Shown here in pieces: positions 44,901-53,789 of a DNA stretch of 64,000 bases. Numbering within the stretch: the first letter of the stretch is position 1; each line of letters starts with the position of its first letter. Source of the DNA: Acidimicrobiia bacterium (GTDB taxonomy: Bacteria > Actinomycetota > Acidimicrobiia > Acidimicrobiales > Bin134); the NCBI GenBank assembly GCA_022822265.1, contig JAJECA010000005.1, positions 271,094 to 335,093 on the forward strand. The letters are read 5' to 3'. The notes beneath the pieces are model-generated. The model was not told where the DNA came from, searched no databases, and worked only from the letters and a program-made list of their open reading frames with translations. A program made the position numbers and the translations under genes.

Positions 44901-45695
44901 GCCGACTCGGTATCAGTGACCGCCGTGGCGGTGACCTCGGACGCGGGCAGCGACGACACCTATGCCAAGGACGACGTGATCCGGGTGACCGTCACCTTCA
45001 GCGAGGCGGTGGACGTCACCGGAACGCCCCAGATCGCCATTGACATGGACCCGGCGGAATGGGGAACCAAGCAGGCCGCCTACGAGAGCGGCAGCGGCAC
45101 GGCCAGCCTGGTCTTTGCCCATACCGTGGTCGAGCCCAACATCTCGACGCAGGGCATCGCCGTGCTGGCTAACACCTTGGCGCTCAACGGCGGAACGATC
45201 CAGTCGTCGGCCGACGTGGACGCCGACCTGGCCCATACCGGCCTGGCCCATGACTCCAGCCACAAGGTGGACTGGCGGCTCGTGCAGGGGGCGCCCGTGG
45301 TGTCCGCCGTGGCGGTGACCTCCGACGCCGGCGGCGACAACACCTACGCCAGGGACGACGTGATCCAGATCACGGTGACCTTCAGCGAGGCGGTGGACGT
45401 GGACACCACTAACGGCAGTCCCGAGATCGCCATCGACATGGACCCCGCGGAGTGGGGAACCAAGTGGGCCAGCTACCAGAGCGGCAGCGGCACCACAACG
45501 TTGACCTTCACCCACACCGTGGTGGAACCCAACATCTCCACGCAGGGCATCGCCGTGCTGGCCAACACGCTCAAACTGAACGGCGGCACCATCCAGTCGG
45601 GGTCCGACGCCGACGCGAACCTGCCCCACACGGGACTGGCCCACGACGCCAATCACAAGGTGGACTGGCGGGAGTCGGGAACACCGGGGATCTAG
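41925..45695 (+). CDS. Large secreted protein with FN3-like, SwmB-like and C-terminal twin repeats
   Basis: A 1,256-residue protein from ATG 41925, with a signal sequence (SSGTLAAALALVLALFGGVL, cleavage near AQA). Domains in order: fibronectin-III-like domains (about 45-185 and 350-500, with GVDRKRLVVSWDEPAQGGRD), two SwmB-like domains (about 580-700 and 850-960, each ending YTRPASNPLQ or YAKPADNPLR), and two near-identical units of about 120 residues at the end (VAVTSDAG-D-TYA-DDVI ... EPNISTQGIAVLANTL). No anchor is visible. The frame stays open upstream through the G12 tract and even the tRNA gene, so the true start may be ATG 41791 in variants with 10 or 13 G. Likely a surface or matrix protein. 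Confidence 0.82.
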   Translation: MFLERPHTRLASSGTLAAALALVLALFGGVLLLIPGTAQAQSSATGAATNVRVEPNNHLGLSVWWDAPASLPAGMTVSGYYVEYKQVWFGTTWTRAITGHNAMDEPTRLALPATSRSLHNATLPSTGIGLLDPTRDYHVRVVTELTDGATTPTKTLVHSAPSDHVRPLNDIQGWFIENTPSVNTFIDRVFYFVRTNVGNGSGKCRLNGEVSGNCVPESLVSRDVTDGTSYTVGADITTGEDEDTISGRFPTIAGIVGGVARSSPPLYALTSGGDGRLLVRWEPQTNDPAGWTIQVRSSVGGSAWSEWDDTEVGGAKREVIIDVPNGHHQVRVRGRDASGNLGYYQTLTGITDNQGYALGIPTSGYQRGVPGPVTLSNVLNGLREETHQVGGVDRKRLVVSWDEPAQGGRDVYGYRIRHWATGMTEWQEQEHYSRKMWRSCPGSANPCTNPRTVTISNLDPNAEYAVQVAAVNVNGVGRWTDVAVSASAPSPVAGQIAGVTAEKDILKVNLAGERGGCPGAGAWSVSGIGIRTRHVTCEGRTVRLPLERRARIGESLTLSYRKDVAHINGSLLTVGGKQLEGFSGLPVANMTRPVHVENAEKVDANSLVVEFSEVLTQSALSRNSAPLPDPSAFTVRAERGGVTRTVALADDPLSVLGTQLRIALAEGVTGATVTLSYAKPADNPLRSTTRWGAEGNDVASFTDLPVRDISHRKVIWEGTLTPKETPPRNSVRGCSRVYGYGPCIEEAAPGKTRLEPDTVFYHRGVKYSIMEIHNQWSGHSQGWVLWLSLDKPMPANWHLLVDDVPHCVETSTQPRPSSTARWNAGDLGWSESSPVSLKLTTAPSGAAWTCAPPAQQAVFEGAAVAEERLTLTFGASEGNVELDPTSVPAPGDFHVTVNGARRNVADGGVVVSGDAVTLTLASAVAQGDTVKVRYTRPASNPLQSISVGAVATFADQDVMTSALTSVEAGPSGLSAESIPPVEPESSPATVVDADSVSVTAVAVTSDAGSDDTYAKDDVIRVTVTFSEAVDVTGTPQIAIDMDPAEWGTKQAAYESGSGTASLVFAHTVVEPNISTQGIAVLANTLALNGGTIQSSADVDADLAHTGLAHDSSHKVDWRLVQGAPVVSAVAVTSDAGGDNTYARDDVIQITVTFSEAVDVDTTNGSPEIAIDMDPAEWGTKWASYQSGSGTTTLTFTHTVVEPNISTQGIAVLANTLKLNGGTIQSGSDADANLPHTGLAHDANHKVDWRESGTPGI

Positions 45696-45732
45696 CCCGG
45701 CCCCCGCGGGTTCGCCCAAGTACCACCGGGCC

Positions 45733-46902
45733 TTATGCCATGTCGAGCAGTGTTTCGCTGGTCAGCAGTTCGACCGCACCTATGGCGGTGATGCGTTCAT
45801 CGAGGGCGAACCGGTGCGCGCCTGCATGCACGACGTAGAGGTGGTCGAGTTCGAGGTCCGCGAGCGCGCTGCGCATCGAGCGGTTCACCGACGGCCGCTC
45901 GGTGCGCTTGATCTCGAAGCCCAGGGTTCGCCCGCCGGCCGCCATTCGCAGGTCGAGCTCCGCGCCGCTGTGGGTCGACCAGAACGCCGCTGTCGCACGA
46001 GTGGGCTCATCGAGGCGAGCAAGGAACTGTTCGATCACCAGACCTTCCCAGCTCGCGCCGAGTCGGGGGTGGCGTTCGAGCTCGACGTGGTCGGCGATCC
46101 CGAGCAGTCGGTGCAGCAATCCGGAGTCGCGGAGGTACACCCGCGGAGACTTGACTTGCCGTTTTCCGACATTGGCAAGCCAGGGCGGAAGCTGGCGAAC
46201 GACGAGCGCGTCGGTGAGCGCGTCGAGGTACCGCCGCACTGTGCTGGTCGATACGTCGACGGACCGGGCAACAGCGGCGCCGTTCCATGTCTGGCCGTGA
46301 AAGTGAGCAACCATCGTCCAGAACCGCCGCATGGCAGCCGCAGGGATGCGGACACCGAGATTGGCGAGGTCGCGTTCGAGAAAGGTGGTGATGTAGTCGT
46401 CGCGCCAGCGATTGGACGCAGCGAGGTCCGGCGCGAGGTACGAGAGCGGCAGTCCGCCGCGCAGCCAGAGGTCGTCCAGGCGGTCGTCGCCGATGTCGCC
46501 GAGGCGGAATCCTGCCAGCTCGACGAAGCTCACCCTTCCGGCGAGAGATTCGGCACTCAGCCCCGTCAGGTCAGGGGAGGCACTGCCGAGCACGACGAAG
46601 CGGCCCGGCCGGCGATGCTCGTCCACCAGCACCCGCAGCGACGCGAAGAGATCGGGCATGCGCTGCGCCTCGTCGATCACGATGGTCTCGCCTCTGTCTT
46701 GCAGGGCGAGCATTGGCTCGGACAATCGGGCTCGATCGCGATAGTCCTCGAGGTCGAAGAACGCCGCAGGCGAAGGTTCGATGACACGGCGTACCAGTGT
46801 CGACTTGCCCGCTTGGCGCGGCCCGGTCAGCAAAGTCACCGGGGCGTGGGCGACGGCGGCACGCAATGCCCGCTCGTCCGCTGGTCGGGGCACGAACTCC
46901 AT
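45733..46902 (-). CDS. AAA+ ATP-binding protein with DUF4143 domain
   Basis: A 389-residue protein. Walker A is GPRQAGKS (27-34), Walker B-like [15 protein letters not shown], sensor block [13 protein letters not shown], and the DUF4143 part shows [15 protein letters not shown], a winged-helix-like [23 protein letters not shown] and a C-terminal nuclease-like strand pattern [26 protein letters not shown]. Family members are widespread, mobile-looking and poorly understood. TATACT 6 nt before ATG suggests a leaderless start. Confidence 0.9.
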   Translation of the reverse strand: MEFVPRPADERALRAAVAHAPVTLLTGPRQAGKSTLVRRVIEPSPAAFFDLEDYRDRARLSEPMLALQDRGETIVIDEAQRMPDLFASLRVLVDEHRRPGRFVVLGSASPDLTGLSAESLAGRVSFVELAGFRLGDIGDDRLDDLWLRGGLPLSYLAPDLAASNRWRDDYITTFLERDLANLGVRIPAAAMRRFWTMVAHFHGQTWNGAAVARSVDVSTSTVRRYLDALTDALVVRQLPPWLANVGKRQVKSPRVYLRDSGLLHRLLGIADHVELERHPRLGASWEGLVIEQFLARLDEPTRATAAFWSTHSGAELDLRMAAGGRTLGFEIKRTERPSVNRSMRSALADLELDHLYVVHAGAHRFALDERITAIGAVELLTSETLLDMA

Positions 46903-46905
46903 ATG

Positions 46906-46921
46906 TCAAGTATAGACTTGA
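46906..46921. promoter_or_regulatory. Palindrome overlapping the -10 box of the DUF4143 ATPase gene
   Basis: TCAAGT-ATAG-ACTTGA has 6-bp arms and contains, on the minus strand, TATACT 6 nt before ATG 46902. A repressor bound here would block the promoter. Confidence 0.45.
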
Positions 46922-46984
46922 AAACCAATCATTGGGTGGTGGATTTTCAAGCCAAATTGAGCCAGACTGGCCCGAACACGATTC

Positions 46985-47013
46985 TTGTCGCGGTCCAGGG
47001 CATCTGTTAGTAT
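46985..47013 (+). promoter_or_regulatory. Promoter of the DUF2461 gene
   Basis: TTGTCG (46985-46990), a 17-bp spacer and TAGTAT (47008-47013) make a good housekeeping promoter, followed by a short leader with an AAAGGGGG ribosome site. Confidence 0.55.
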
Positions 47014-47051
47014 GAAGTATATGGAAAATATCTGAAAAGGGGGATTTGATA

Positions 47052-47741
47052 ATGCCGACGCGGTCTCACTTCACTCCTGAGTTGTTTGAGTTCCTATCTG
47101 AATTGCGGGCGAACAACGATCGCGATTGGTTTGGTGCGAACAAGGGCCGCTACGAGGAGCATGTCAAAGAGCCGCTGTTGGCGTTCATTGTGGACTTTGA
47201 GCCATACCTTCACTCGATCAGCGGGCACTTCGTGGCCGACTCGCGAGCGAATGGGGGCTCTATGTTCCGTATCTACCGGGACGTCCGATTCTCCAAGGAC
47301 AAGTCCCCCTACAAGACCCAGGCCGCGGTCCACTTCCGCCACGAAGCGGGCAAATCGGCTCACGCGCCTGGGTTCTACCTGCATTTGGCGCCCGATGAGG
47401 TCTTCGCCGGAGCCGGTATCTGGCGACCCGACTCGGCTGCCATTGGGCGGATCCGGAGCCGCATCGTGGAGGACCCTGGCGGCTGGGTGAGCGCTAAGGG
47501 TGACTCCAGATTCGCAGAGGTGTTCGACCTGACCGGGGACTCACTGAAGCGGCCCCCCAAGGGGTTCGACCCCGAGCACCAATACATCGAAGACCTCAAG
47601 CGCAAAGACCAGGTCGCCACCTGCCACTTCGATGAAGACGAGGTGACCGCAGCAGGGTTTATCGAAGCCTTCGCCGATGCCTGCCGCACCTCATCGCCCT
47701 ACATGGAATTCCTGACAAAAGCGGTGGGTCTTCCGTACTAG
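47052..47741 (+). CDS. DUF2461 family protein
   Basis: A 229-residue protein matching the TIGR02453/DUF2461 pattern: FTPELFEFLSELRANNDRDWFGANKGRYEEHVKEP as separated blocks, FRIYRDVRFSKDKSPYKT, GFYLHLAPDEVFAGAGIWRPD and the C-terminal LKRPPKGFDPEHQYIEDLKRKD. Function of the family is unknown. ATG 47052 follows a good ribosome site. Confidence 0.92.
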   Translation: MPTRSHFTPELFEFLSELRANNDRDWFGANKGRYEEHVKEPLLAFIVDFEPYLHSISGHFVADSRANGGSMFRIYRDVRFSKDKSPYKTQAAVHFRHEAGKSAHAPGFYLHLAPDEVFAGAGIWRPDSAAIGRIRSRIVEDPGGWVSAKGDSRFAEVFDLTGDSLKRPPKGFDPEHQYIEDLKRKDQVATCHFDEDEVTAAGFIEAFADACRTSSPYMEFLTKAVGLPY

Positions 47742-47817
47742 CCGACGGCAGCGGGGAGTGTTGCATGTGTGGGTGGGTCGGGTTTGATGCTTGAAACTGC
47801 TGTCTGGCCTCGTAAGC

Positions 47818-49590
47818 ATGGGCGCCATGGAACAGGGCGATTTAGCTGATCAGCGTCGGATTCGATTTGAGCCTGACGATAGGCCGCCGACTGCGCTGAC
47901 GGCGGGGATGGGGCTTCAGTTTGCGATTTTGTCGATCGCAGGCATTGTGCTCACGCCGGCGATCGTCATTCGAGCTGCGGGTGAGAGCGACGCATACCTG
48001 ACTTGGGCGGTGTTTGCGGCGGCAGTGGTCAGCGGCATCAGCACAATCCTCCAGGCGGTCAAGTTCGGGCGCATCGGTGCCGGGTACGTGCTGCTCATGG
48101 GGACGTCCGGGGCGTTCATCGCCGTGTGCGTGGCGGCCTTGGTGCAGGGAGGCCCCGAGCTATTGGCGGTGCTCGTGGTGGCGTCGTCGCTGTTCCAGTT
48201 CTTGCTCGCCTCGAAGCTCTCGCTGTTCAGGAGACTGATCACGCCCGTGGTGGCCGGCACCGTGCTGATGCTCATTGCGGTGACCGTGATGCCGCTCATA
48301 TTCGACATGGTGACAGCGTCACCGGAAGGCAAATCCGAGTGGAGCGCGCCGACGAGCGCTCTGGTCACCATTCTCGTGGTGATCGCCATCGCGCTGAAGT
48401 CTTCTGGCAGCCTGCGGCTGTGGGCGCCGGTCATCGGCGTGGTGGCCGGCTCGATTGTGGCCGCCGCCTCCGGACTATACGACTTCGATCAGGTGTCCGA
48501 CGCCGCCTGGATCGGTGTGCCCGACAGCGGTTGGCCCGGTTTCGATTTCTCGTTCGACTCGGCGTTCTGGAGTCTTTTGCCCGCGTTCGTGATCGTCACG
48601 ATCATCGGCGCGGTCGAGACCATTGGCGACTCAGTGGCCATCCAGCGCGTGTCATGGCGAAAGCCGCGAGCGGTGGACTATCGCGTGGTGCAGGGAGCGG
48701 TGGCCGCTGATGGCACCGGCAATCTGCTGTCGGGGCTGGCCGGCACAGTGCCCAATACCACCTACTCATCAAGCGTCTCCATTACCGAGTTGACCGGCGT
48801 GGCCGCTCGCCGCGTGGGTGTCGCCATCGGCGTTGTATTCATGGTGTTCGCTTTCTTGCCCAAGTTCTTGGCGTTGGTGCTCGCTATCCCCGATGCGGTG
48901 GTGGCGGCGTATGTCACCGTTCTGATCTCGCTGCTGTTCGTGGTGGGCATGAGGATCGTTTCCGAGGAGGCTGCCGACTACCGAAAGGGTCTGATCGCGG
49001 GCATCGCCTTCTGGCTCGGCGTCGGGTTCCAGAACAGCCTGATCTTCCCGGAATACCTGGAGGGCTTCGCCGGGGGCTTCTTGGAGAACGGCATGACCTC
49101 GGGCGGCCTTGTGGCCATCGTGCTGACGCTGTTCACCGAGGCCACCCAATCCCGCCGCCAGCGGCTGCGCACCAATCTGGCAATGCCGGAGCTACCCGGC
49201 ATCCAGGAGTTCCTGAAAGGCTTCGCAAAGCGCCACGGCTGGGCGGCATCGATGTCGCAGAGGCTGGACGCGGTGGCCGAAGAGACAATGGTCACGCTGC
49301 TCGACGCCGAACAGGCCGGAGAAGCCCCACATGACCGCACATTGCGCGTTACGGCCAGCAAGCAGGACGGACGAGCAGTGCTTGAGTTCGTGGCTGCGGC
49401 CAGGGGCGAGAACATCGAGGACCGTCTTGCGGTGCTCGACGAGCCGACGGCAGACCGGCCTGTCGAGCGCGATGTCTCGCTACGACTGCTTCAGCACTAC
49501 GCCACTTCGGTGCTCCACCAGCAGTACCACGAGCTCGAGATCGTCACCGTCCACGTCAACCCGCCAACCAGTGGTGCGTCGGATGAATAG
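47818..49590 (+). CDS. NCS2-type nucleobase permease with a C-terminal HATPase-like domain
   Basis: About 590 residues. Residues 30-440 form some 12-14 membrane segments of the xanthine/uracil permease (SLC23) family, with QFAILSIAGIVLTPAIVIRAAG at the start, GRIGAGYVLLMGTSGAFI, and VETIGDSVAIQRVSWRKPRAVDYRVVQGAVAADGTGNLLSGL carrying the conserved acidic region. The last 140 residues are soluble (RLDAVAEETMVTLLD, RAVLEFVAAARGENIEDRL, ERDVSLRLLQHYATSVLH) and resemble anti-sigma/HATPase-like folds. The start is ATG 47818 or 47827; the frame opens at TTG 47791. Overlaps the esterase gene by 8 bp. Confidence 0.85.
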   Translation: MGAMEQGDLADQRRIRFEPDDRPPTALTAGMGLQFAILSIAGIVLTPAIVIRAAGESDAYLTWAVFAAAVVSGISTILQAVKFGRIGAGYVLLMGTSGAFIAVCVAALVQGGPELLAVLVVASSLFQFLLASKLSLFRRLITPVVAGTVLMLIAVTVMPLIFDMVTASPEGKSEWSAPTSALVTILVVIAIALKSSGSLRLWAPVIGVVAGSIVAAASGLYDFDQVSDAAWIGVPDSGWPGFDFSFDSAFWSLLPAFVIVTIIGAVETIGDSVAIQRVSWRKPRAVDYRVVQGAVAADGTGNLLSGLAGTVPNTTYSSSVSITELTGVAARRVGVAIGVVFMVFAFLPKFLALVLAIPDAVVAAYVTVLISLLFVVGMRIVSEEAADYRKGLIAGIAFWLGVGFQNSLIFPEYLEGFAGGFLENGMTSGGLVAIVLTLFTEATQSRRQRLRTNLAMPELPGIQEFLKGFAKRHGWAASMSQRLDAVAEETMVTLLDAEQAGEAPHDRTLRVTASKQDGRAVLEFVAAARGENIEDRLAVLDEPTADRPVERDVSLRLLQHYATSVLHQQYHELEIVTVHVNPPTSGASDE

Positions 49591-51148
49591 ACGCACCGGG
49601 TTGGAGTCTGTGGTTGAGACGACGAATGGGCCGGTTCGGGGGGCGGTCGTCGACACGCATTATGGGGCGGTTTGCCAGTTCCTGGGGATTCCGTATGGGA
49701 AGCCGCCGGTGGGGGAGCGCCGGTTCTGCGCGCCTGAGGCGGCAGAGCCGTGGGATGAAGTACTGGATGCGAGTGCCTTCGGGCCCGATCCCGTCCAGGC
49801 GGTTGACGGCCCGTACACCGGGGTGATTCCGGGGGCGGATGCGACTTCGGTTTCTGAAGACTGCTTGACCCTGAATGTGTGGGTGCCGGCAGGGGCTGGC
49901 GCTGATCTGCCGGTTTTGGTCTGGGTGTATGGCGGGGCGTTCCTCACGGGAGGAGGCTCCTTCCCGCTCTACCACGGGGCGAGGCTGGCGGCTGAGCAGC
50001 AGGTGGTGGTGGCCTCGGTGAACTTCCGGGTGGGAACTCTCGGATTCATGGACCTGCGCCAGGTGCCGGGCGGGGAGGGAACCATGGCCAACTGCGGTCT
50101 TCATGACGTGCGGCTCGGCCTCGAATGGGTGGCAGCCAATGCGGGCAACTTCGGCGGCGATCCGGCGACGCTGACCGCGTTCGGCGAGTCGGCGGGGGCG
50201 GGATCGATCTTGCACCTCCTGGGCAGTCCGGGCATCTCGTCGGTGCTGCGGCGGGCCATCATGCAGAGCCCCGGCGTCGACATGACCCAGTTGCCCGATG
50301 TTGCGGCCACTGTGGCCCGCTCCTTCATGGACAACGCCGAGGTGAGCGATGTGGCAGGGCTGCGGCGGCTGGAACCGGAAGCAATAGTCGAGGCCCAGTT
50401 CAAGACCGTGATGGACATGATGATCACAGTGGGGCCGATGCCGTTCCACCCTGTGGTCGACGGATCGCTCATTCCGGGGCCCCCGTCAGAGCTGCTCCAA
50501 ACGGGCGCGGCGACTGACATCGACGTGATAATCGGCGCCACTGCCCATGAACTGCGCCTGTTCCATCAGCAACTGCCCGAAGAGAGCTCCGAGCAGATCC
50601 TGCATCACACGGTGAGCGGTCACATCGGCGATAGGACTGGTACCGAGCCCTCTCCCAGCGACGTAAAGGCGGTAGTGGGGGAATACCGCCAGGCGGCCGA
50701 GGGCACCCACTGGACCTCCGACTCCGACATCCTGACTGCCATCAACACCGATGTCTCCATGAGGGAGCCGATCGAGCGCATCGCCGACTTTCGGGCCGCC
50801 GCCGGGGCGAGCACCTACCTCTACGACTTCCGGTGGTGCTCACGGGCCGACCCGGACAAGGGAGCGTTCCACGCCATCGACCTGCCCTTCGTGCACGACA
50901 GCTTCAACGTTGACGGCTGGCATGAGTTCATCGGCGCCGACAATGACGCCGAAGCGCTGGGCCGAGGCATGCGATCGGCGTGGGCGGCCTTCGCCCGCAC
51001 TGGAGACCCTTCAACCGCCGAACTCGGCCCTTGGCCCCGCTACGACCTCGACCAGCGCATGGCCATGATTCTCGACGCCACCCCAACTCTGGCATCCGAC
51101 CCGCTCCAAAGGGAGCGGTCTATGTGGCGGCCGTCGTCGGACGGTTAG
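49583..51148 (+). CDS. Carboxylesterase, type B family
   Basis: A 521-residue alpha/beta hydrolase. It has FLGIPYGKPPVGERRF, SEDCLTLNVWVP, oxyanion VYGGAFLTGGG, the nucleophile S203 in TAFGESAGAGSI, a glutamate or aspartate in the middle region, and the catalytic-histidine region HAIDLPFVHDSFN. No signal peptide. ATG 49583 overlaps the permease stop, suggesting that transport and hydrolysis of a related compound are coupled; the substrate is unknown. Confidence 0.92.
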   Translation: MNRRTGLESVVETTNGPVRGAVVDTHYGAVCQFLGIPYGKPPVGERRFCAPEAAEPWDEVLDASAFGPDPVQAVDGPYTGVIPGADATSVSEDCLTLNVWVPAGAGADLPVLVWVYGGAFLTGGGSFPLYHGARLAAEQQVVVASVNFRVGTLGFMDLRQVPGGEGTMANCGLHDVRLGLEWVAANAGNFGGDPATLTAFGESAGAGSILHLLGSPGISSVLRRAIMQSPGVDMTQLPDVAATVARSFMDNAEVSDVAGLRRLEPEAIVEAQFKTVMDMMITVGPMPFHPVVDGSLIPGPPSELLQTGAATDIDVIIGATAHELRLFHQQLPEESSEQILHHTVSGHIGDRTGTEPSPSDVKAVVGEYRQAAEGTHWTSDSDILTAINTDVSMREPIERIADFRAAAGASTYLYDFRWCSRADPDKGAFHAIDLPFVHDSFNVDGWHEFIGADNDAEALGRGMRSAWAAFARTGDPSTAELGPWPRYDLDQRMAMILDATPTLASDPLQRERSMWRPSSDG

Positions 51149-51159
51149 CGGGGAGCGCT

Positions 51160-52005
51160 TCAGTAGATCTCAGGGACGAAGGTCTGGTCGGACATGGGAG
51201 GGCGCACGTAGCCGGTCCTGTCCTGTCGCTCGGGGAGCTCGACTTCCTCCCAGGGCACTTCCTCGTAGGGGATCATCGACAACAGGTGCGAGATGCAGTT
51301 CAGCCGGGCTGCCTTTTTGGAGTCGGCATTGACCACATACCACGGCGCCTGCTTGATGTCGGTGTGGGCGAACAGGGTGTCCTTGGCCTTGGAGAACTCC
51401 ACCCACCGGGTTCGGCCTTCGATGTCGATCGGTGAGAGCTTCCAGCGCCGCATCGGGTCGTTGATCCGGTTGTGGAACCGGCGCTCCTGTTCCTCGTCGC
51501 TCACCGAGAACCAGTACTTGATCAAGATGATCCCCGAGCGCACCAGCATCCGCTCGAATTCGGGGCACGACCGCAGGAATTCCCGGTACTCCTCCTCGGT
51601 GCAGAACCCCATCACCGGCTCCACCACTCCCCGGTTATACCAACTGCGGTCGAAAAGGATCATCTCCCCGGCGGCGGGCAGCTCGGCCACGTAGCGCTGG
51701 AACCACCACTGCGTCTTCTCCCGGTCGCTGGGCGTGCCCAGCGCCACCACCCGCACCACCCTGGGATTCGTCCGCTCGGCGATGCGCTTGATCACCCCGC
51801 CCTTGCCGGCCGCGTCGCGCCCCTCGAAGATCACCACCACCTTGAGCCCTTTGTGGCGGATCCAGCGCTGCAACCGCACCAACTCCTCTTGGAGCCGAGA
51901 CAGCTCCCGCTCATAGTCCCTCTTCTTGATCCTCGGGCGCGGCTCAGGCCTCGGCGCATCCGCTCCGGCGATTCCCAGAACATCGCGCTCAGGTTCTGGA
52001 CTCAT
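51160..52005 (-). CDS. ppk2: Polyphosphate kinase 2
   Basis: A 281-residue PPK2-family kinase moving phosphate between polyphosphate and nucleotides. Walker A is FEGRDAAGKGG (K68), the second key motif is ILFDRSWYNRGVVEPVMGFC, and the lid is RRFHNRINDPMRRWKLSPID. Size and single domain fit class I PPK2. TACCCT lies 6 nt before ATG 52005 (leaderless type). Confidence 0.95.
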   Translation of the reverse strand: MSPEPERDVLGIAGADAPRPEPRPRIKKRDYERELSRLQEELVRLQRWIRHKGLKVVVIFEGRDAAGKGGVIKRIAERTNPRVVRVVALGTPSDREKTQWWFQRYVAELPAAGEMILFDRSWYNRGVVEPVMGFCTEEEYREFLRSCPEFERMLVRSGIILIKYWFSVSDEEQERRFHNRINDPMRRWKLSPIDIEGRTRWVEFSKAKDTLFAHTDIKQAPWYVVNADSKKAARLNCISHLLSMIPYEEVPWEEVELPERQDRTGYVRPPMSDQTFVPEIY

Positions 52006-52169
52006 GTCTTGAGGGTAGTTCCGGCACTATTTTCCGACAATAGGTTCAATTAGCCGTTTCCGATCCGCAGCGGAGAGACCCGACCAGTAATTCATGCCAC
52101 GGAGTCATATGATCCCGGTCGCGGGTGGGTCCGTCGGGGGCATCAAGAGTCTTCGGAGGATCGCAAACC

Positions 52170-53273
52170 TTGAATTACTACGTGATAGCCGCCGCCGTTG
52201 TGGTCGGAACGGCGACGGGTGCCGCTTCGGTCTATTGGATAAACCGGGGGGTCGGTACCGGATGGATTGTCCTCGGTGCAGCGAGCGTCGGGCTCGGCTG
52301 CACAATGGTTTTGACCGCCGGCGCGCTGCTTGTCGCCGGACCAGATGCATACCTCGTGGTCCATGCGGTGTACCTGGCCCTTGTCATTGGACTGCCGCTG
52401 GCGGGTGCAATCGTTCTTGCGTTTGGCCGTCCGTGCTCGCCGGCCATCGTTGCTCTCTGCGTGCTGTCATTGGCAGCGATTCCCGTCGGCGTATACGCCA
52501 CTCATATCGAGCCGTTTTGGCTGCGGGTGGATGCAGTGAAGGTGGCCGTAGACGGGATTGGTGAGGAGGTTCGCATCGGCGTGCTGGCCGATCTTGAGAC
52601 CACTTCGATCGGCAGCTATGAGAACGGCGTAGTGGATCGGCTGATTGCCCAAAGACCCGACATAGTTGTGATACCAGGGGATCTCCATTCACTGGACTCT
52701 GACCTGATCGATGAGTGGTCTCCGCAATTCACGAAGCTGATCCTGCGGCTCGCCGACGCCGTGCCCTTCGTCTACTTGGTGAACGGCCATTCAGACACTG
52801 TTTCCGACCTTCGGCAGATCGCGTGGGGACCCGGAGTCCGGGTTCTCGACAATGAGATCGAGACGTTCGAGCTCAAAGGGAACGTCTTCCATATCGCGGG
52901 AATATCTCTGAATGACGACAGGTATGAGCCCGCCGCTCGAAGGGTGGCCGAGCGCTTCGCCCATGACGAATTCCCCGGTGTGCGGATCCTGCTGGCCCAC
53001 GAACCAGACGCGATTCTTCTGCTGCAAGGCAACTCCGTAGACCTGCTCATTTCGGGCCACACCCACGGCGGGCAGGTCGCCATCCCCTTCTTTGGCCCTC
53101 CCGTCACTGCGTCGAGGGTCCCGAGGCAAGTTGCCGCTGGAGGTCTGCACGAACTTCACGGCACCCAGACCTATGTGTCCACCGGAGTGGGGCGCGAGCG
53201 GGGCAACGCCCCTCAACTCCGCTTCGGCGTTCGCCCGTCGATCGGGATTATCGACCTGGTTGGCGAGGGCTAG
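52170..53273 (+). CDS. Membrane-anchored metallophosphoesterase-like protein with altered metal site
   Basis: A 367-residue protein: three or four membrane segments in the first 115 residues, then a calcineurin-like phosphoesterase domain of the YkuE/YaeI type. The order of motifs is kept (GVLADLE, VIPGDLHSLDSD, YLVNGHSD, LLAHEPD, ISGHTHGGQVAIP), but the first D-x-H is D-L-E and the G-N-H-E/D block is G-H-S-D, so metal binding may be changed. TTG 52170 is chosen because GGAGGA lies 9 nt upstream; the frame also opens at GTG 52125. Bases 52006-52169 hold nothing else I can name. Confidence 0.83.
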   Translation: MNYYVIAAAVVVGTATGAASVYWINRGVGTGWIVLGAASVGLGCTMVLTAGALLVAGPDAYLVVHAVYLALVIGLPLAGAIVLAFGRPCSPAIVALCVLSLAAIPVGVYATHIEPFWLRVDAVKVAVDGIGEEVRIGVLADLETTSIGSYENGVVDRLIAQRPDIVVIPGDLHSLDSDLIDEWSPQFTKLILRLADAVPFVYLVNGHSDTVSDLRQIAWGPGVRVLDNEIETFELKGNVFHIAGISLNDDRYEPAARRVAERFAHDEFPGVRILLAHEPDAILLLQGNSVDLLISGHTHGGQVAIPFFGPPVTASRVPRQVAAGGLHELHGTQTYVSTGVGRERGNAPQLRFGVRPSIGIIDLVGEG

Positions 53274-53328
53274 CTGCTCAAAACAGGCCGTGGGTGCTAT
53301 TTCGCATGCCTCCAATTGGTTGGTCACA

Positions 53329-53730
53329 ATGAGCAACATGACTGTCGATCAGTTGAATCACTACAAGCACAAGCTCGATTTCGAGATGGACTCGTGGGAC
53401 GTGAACGAGGCTCTGGGCAATGGCGAGCCGATAGTGGTGGTCGACGGCCGGTCGGCAGAGGCTTACGCAGCAGAGCACATTCCCGGATCGCTCAGCCTGC
53501 CGCACCGGACCATTGACGCCGATTCGACAGCGTCGCTCGACCGGTCACTCACCTATGTCTGCTACTGCGATGGGATCGGCTGCAATGCCTCCACCAAGAC
53601 CGCCATGAAGTTGCTCATGCTGGGCTTCGAAGTGCGCGAGCTCATCGGCGGCCTCGACTGGTGGAAGCGCGACCGCTATCCCACGGCCGGAGAAGTCGCT
53701 GAAGCGGGCGGAGATGGGGACGAAGCGTAA
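53329..53730 (+). CDS. Rhodanese-like domain protein
   Basis: A 133-residue single rhodanese domain: EPIVVVDGRSAEAYAAEHIPGSLSLPHRT is the CH2 block, and the active loop is YVCYCDGIGCNASTKTA with C80 as the probable persulfide cysteine and C85 beside it. GFEVRELIGGLDWWKRDRYP is the usual end. Start ATG 53329. Likely moves sulfur or binds a thiol partner; no operon mate indicates which. Confidence 0.9.
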   Translation: MSNMTVDQLNHYKHKLDFEMDSWDVNEALGNGEPIVVVDGRSAEAYAAEHIPGSLSLPHRTIDADSTASLDRSLTYVCYCDGIGCNASTKTAMKLLMLGFEVRELIGGLDWWKRDRYPTAGEVAEAGGDGDEA

Positions 53731-53789
53731 AGCCAGATTACGCTGGGCCTTTGTGTCTCCAATCAGCGAAAGGCCAGAGAGGACTGCCG

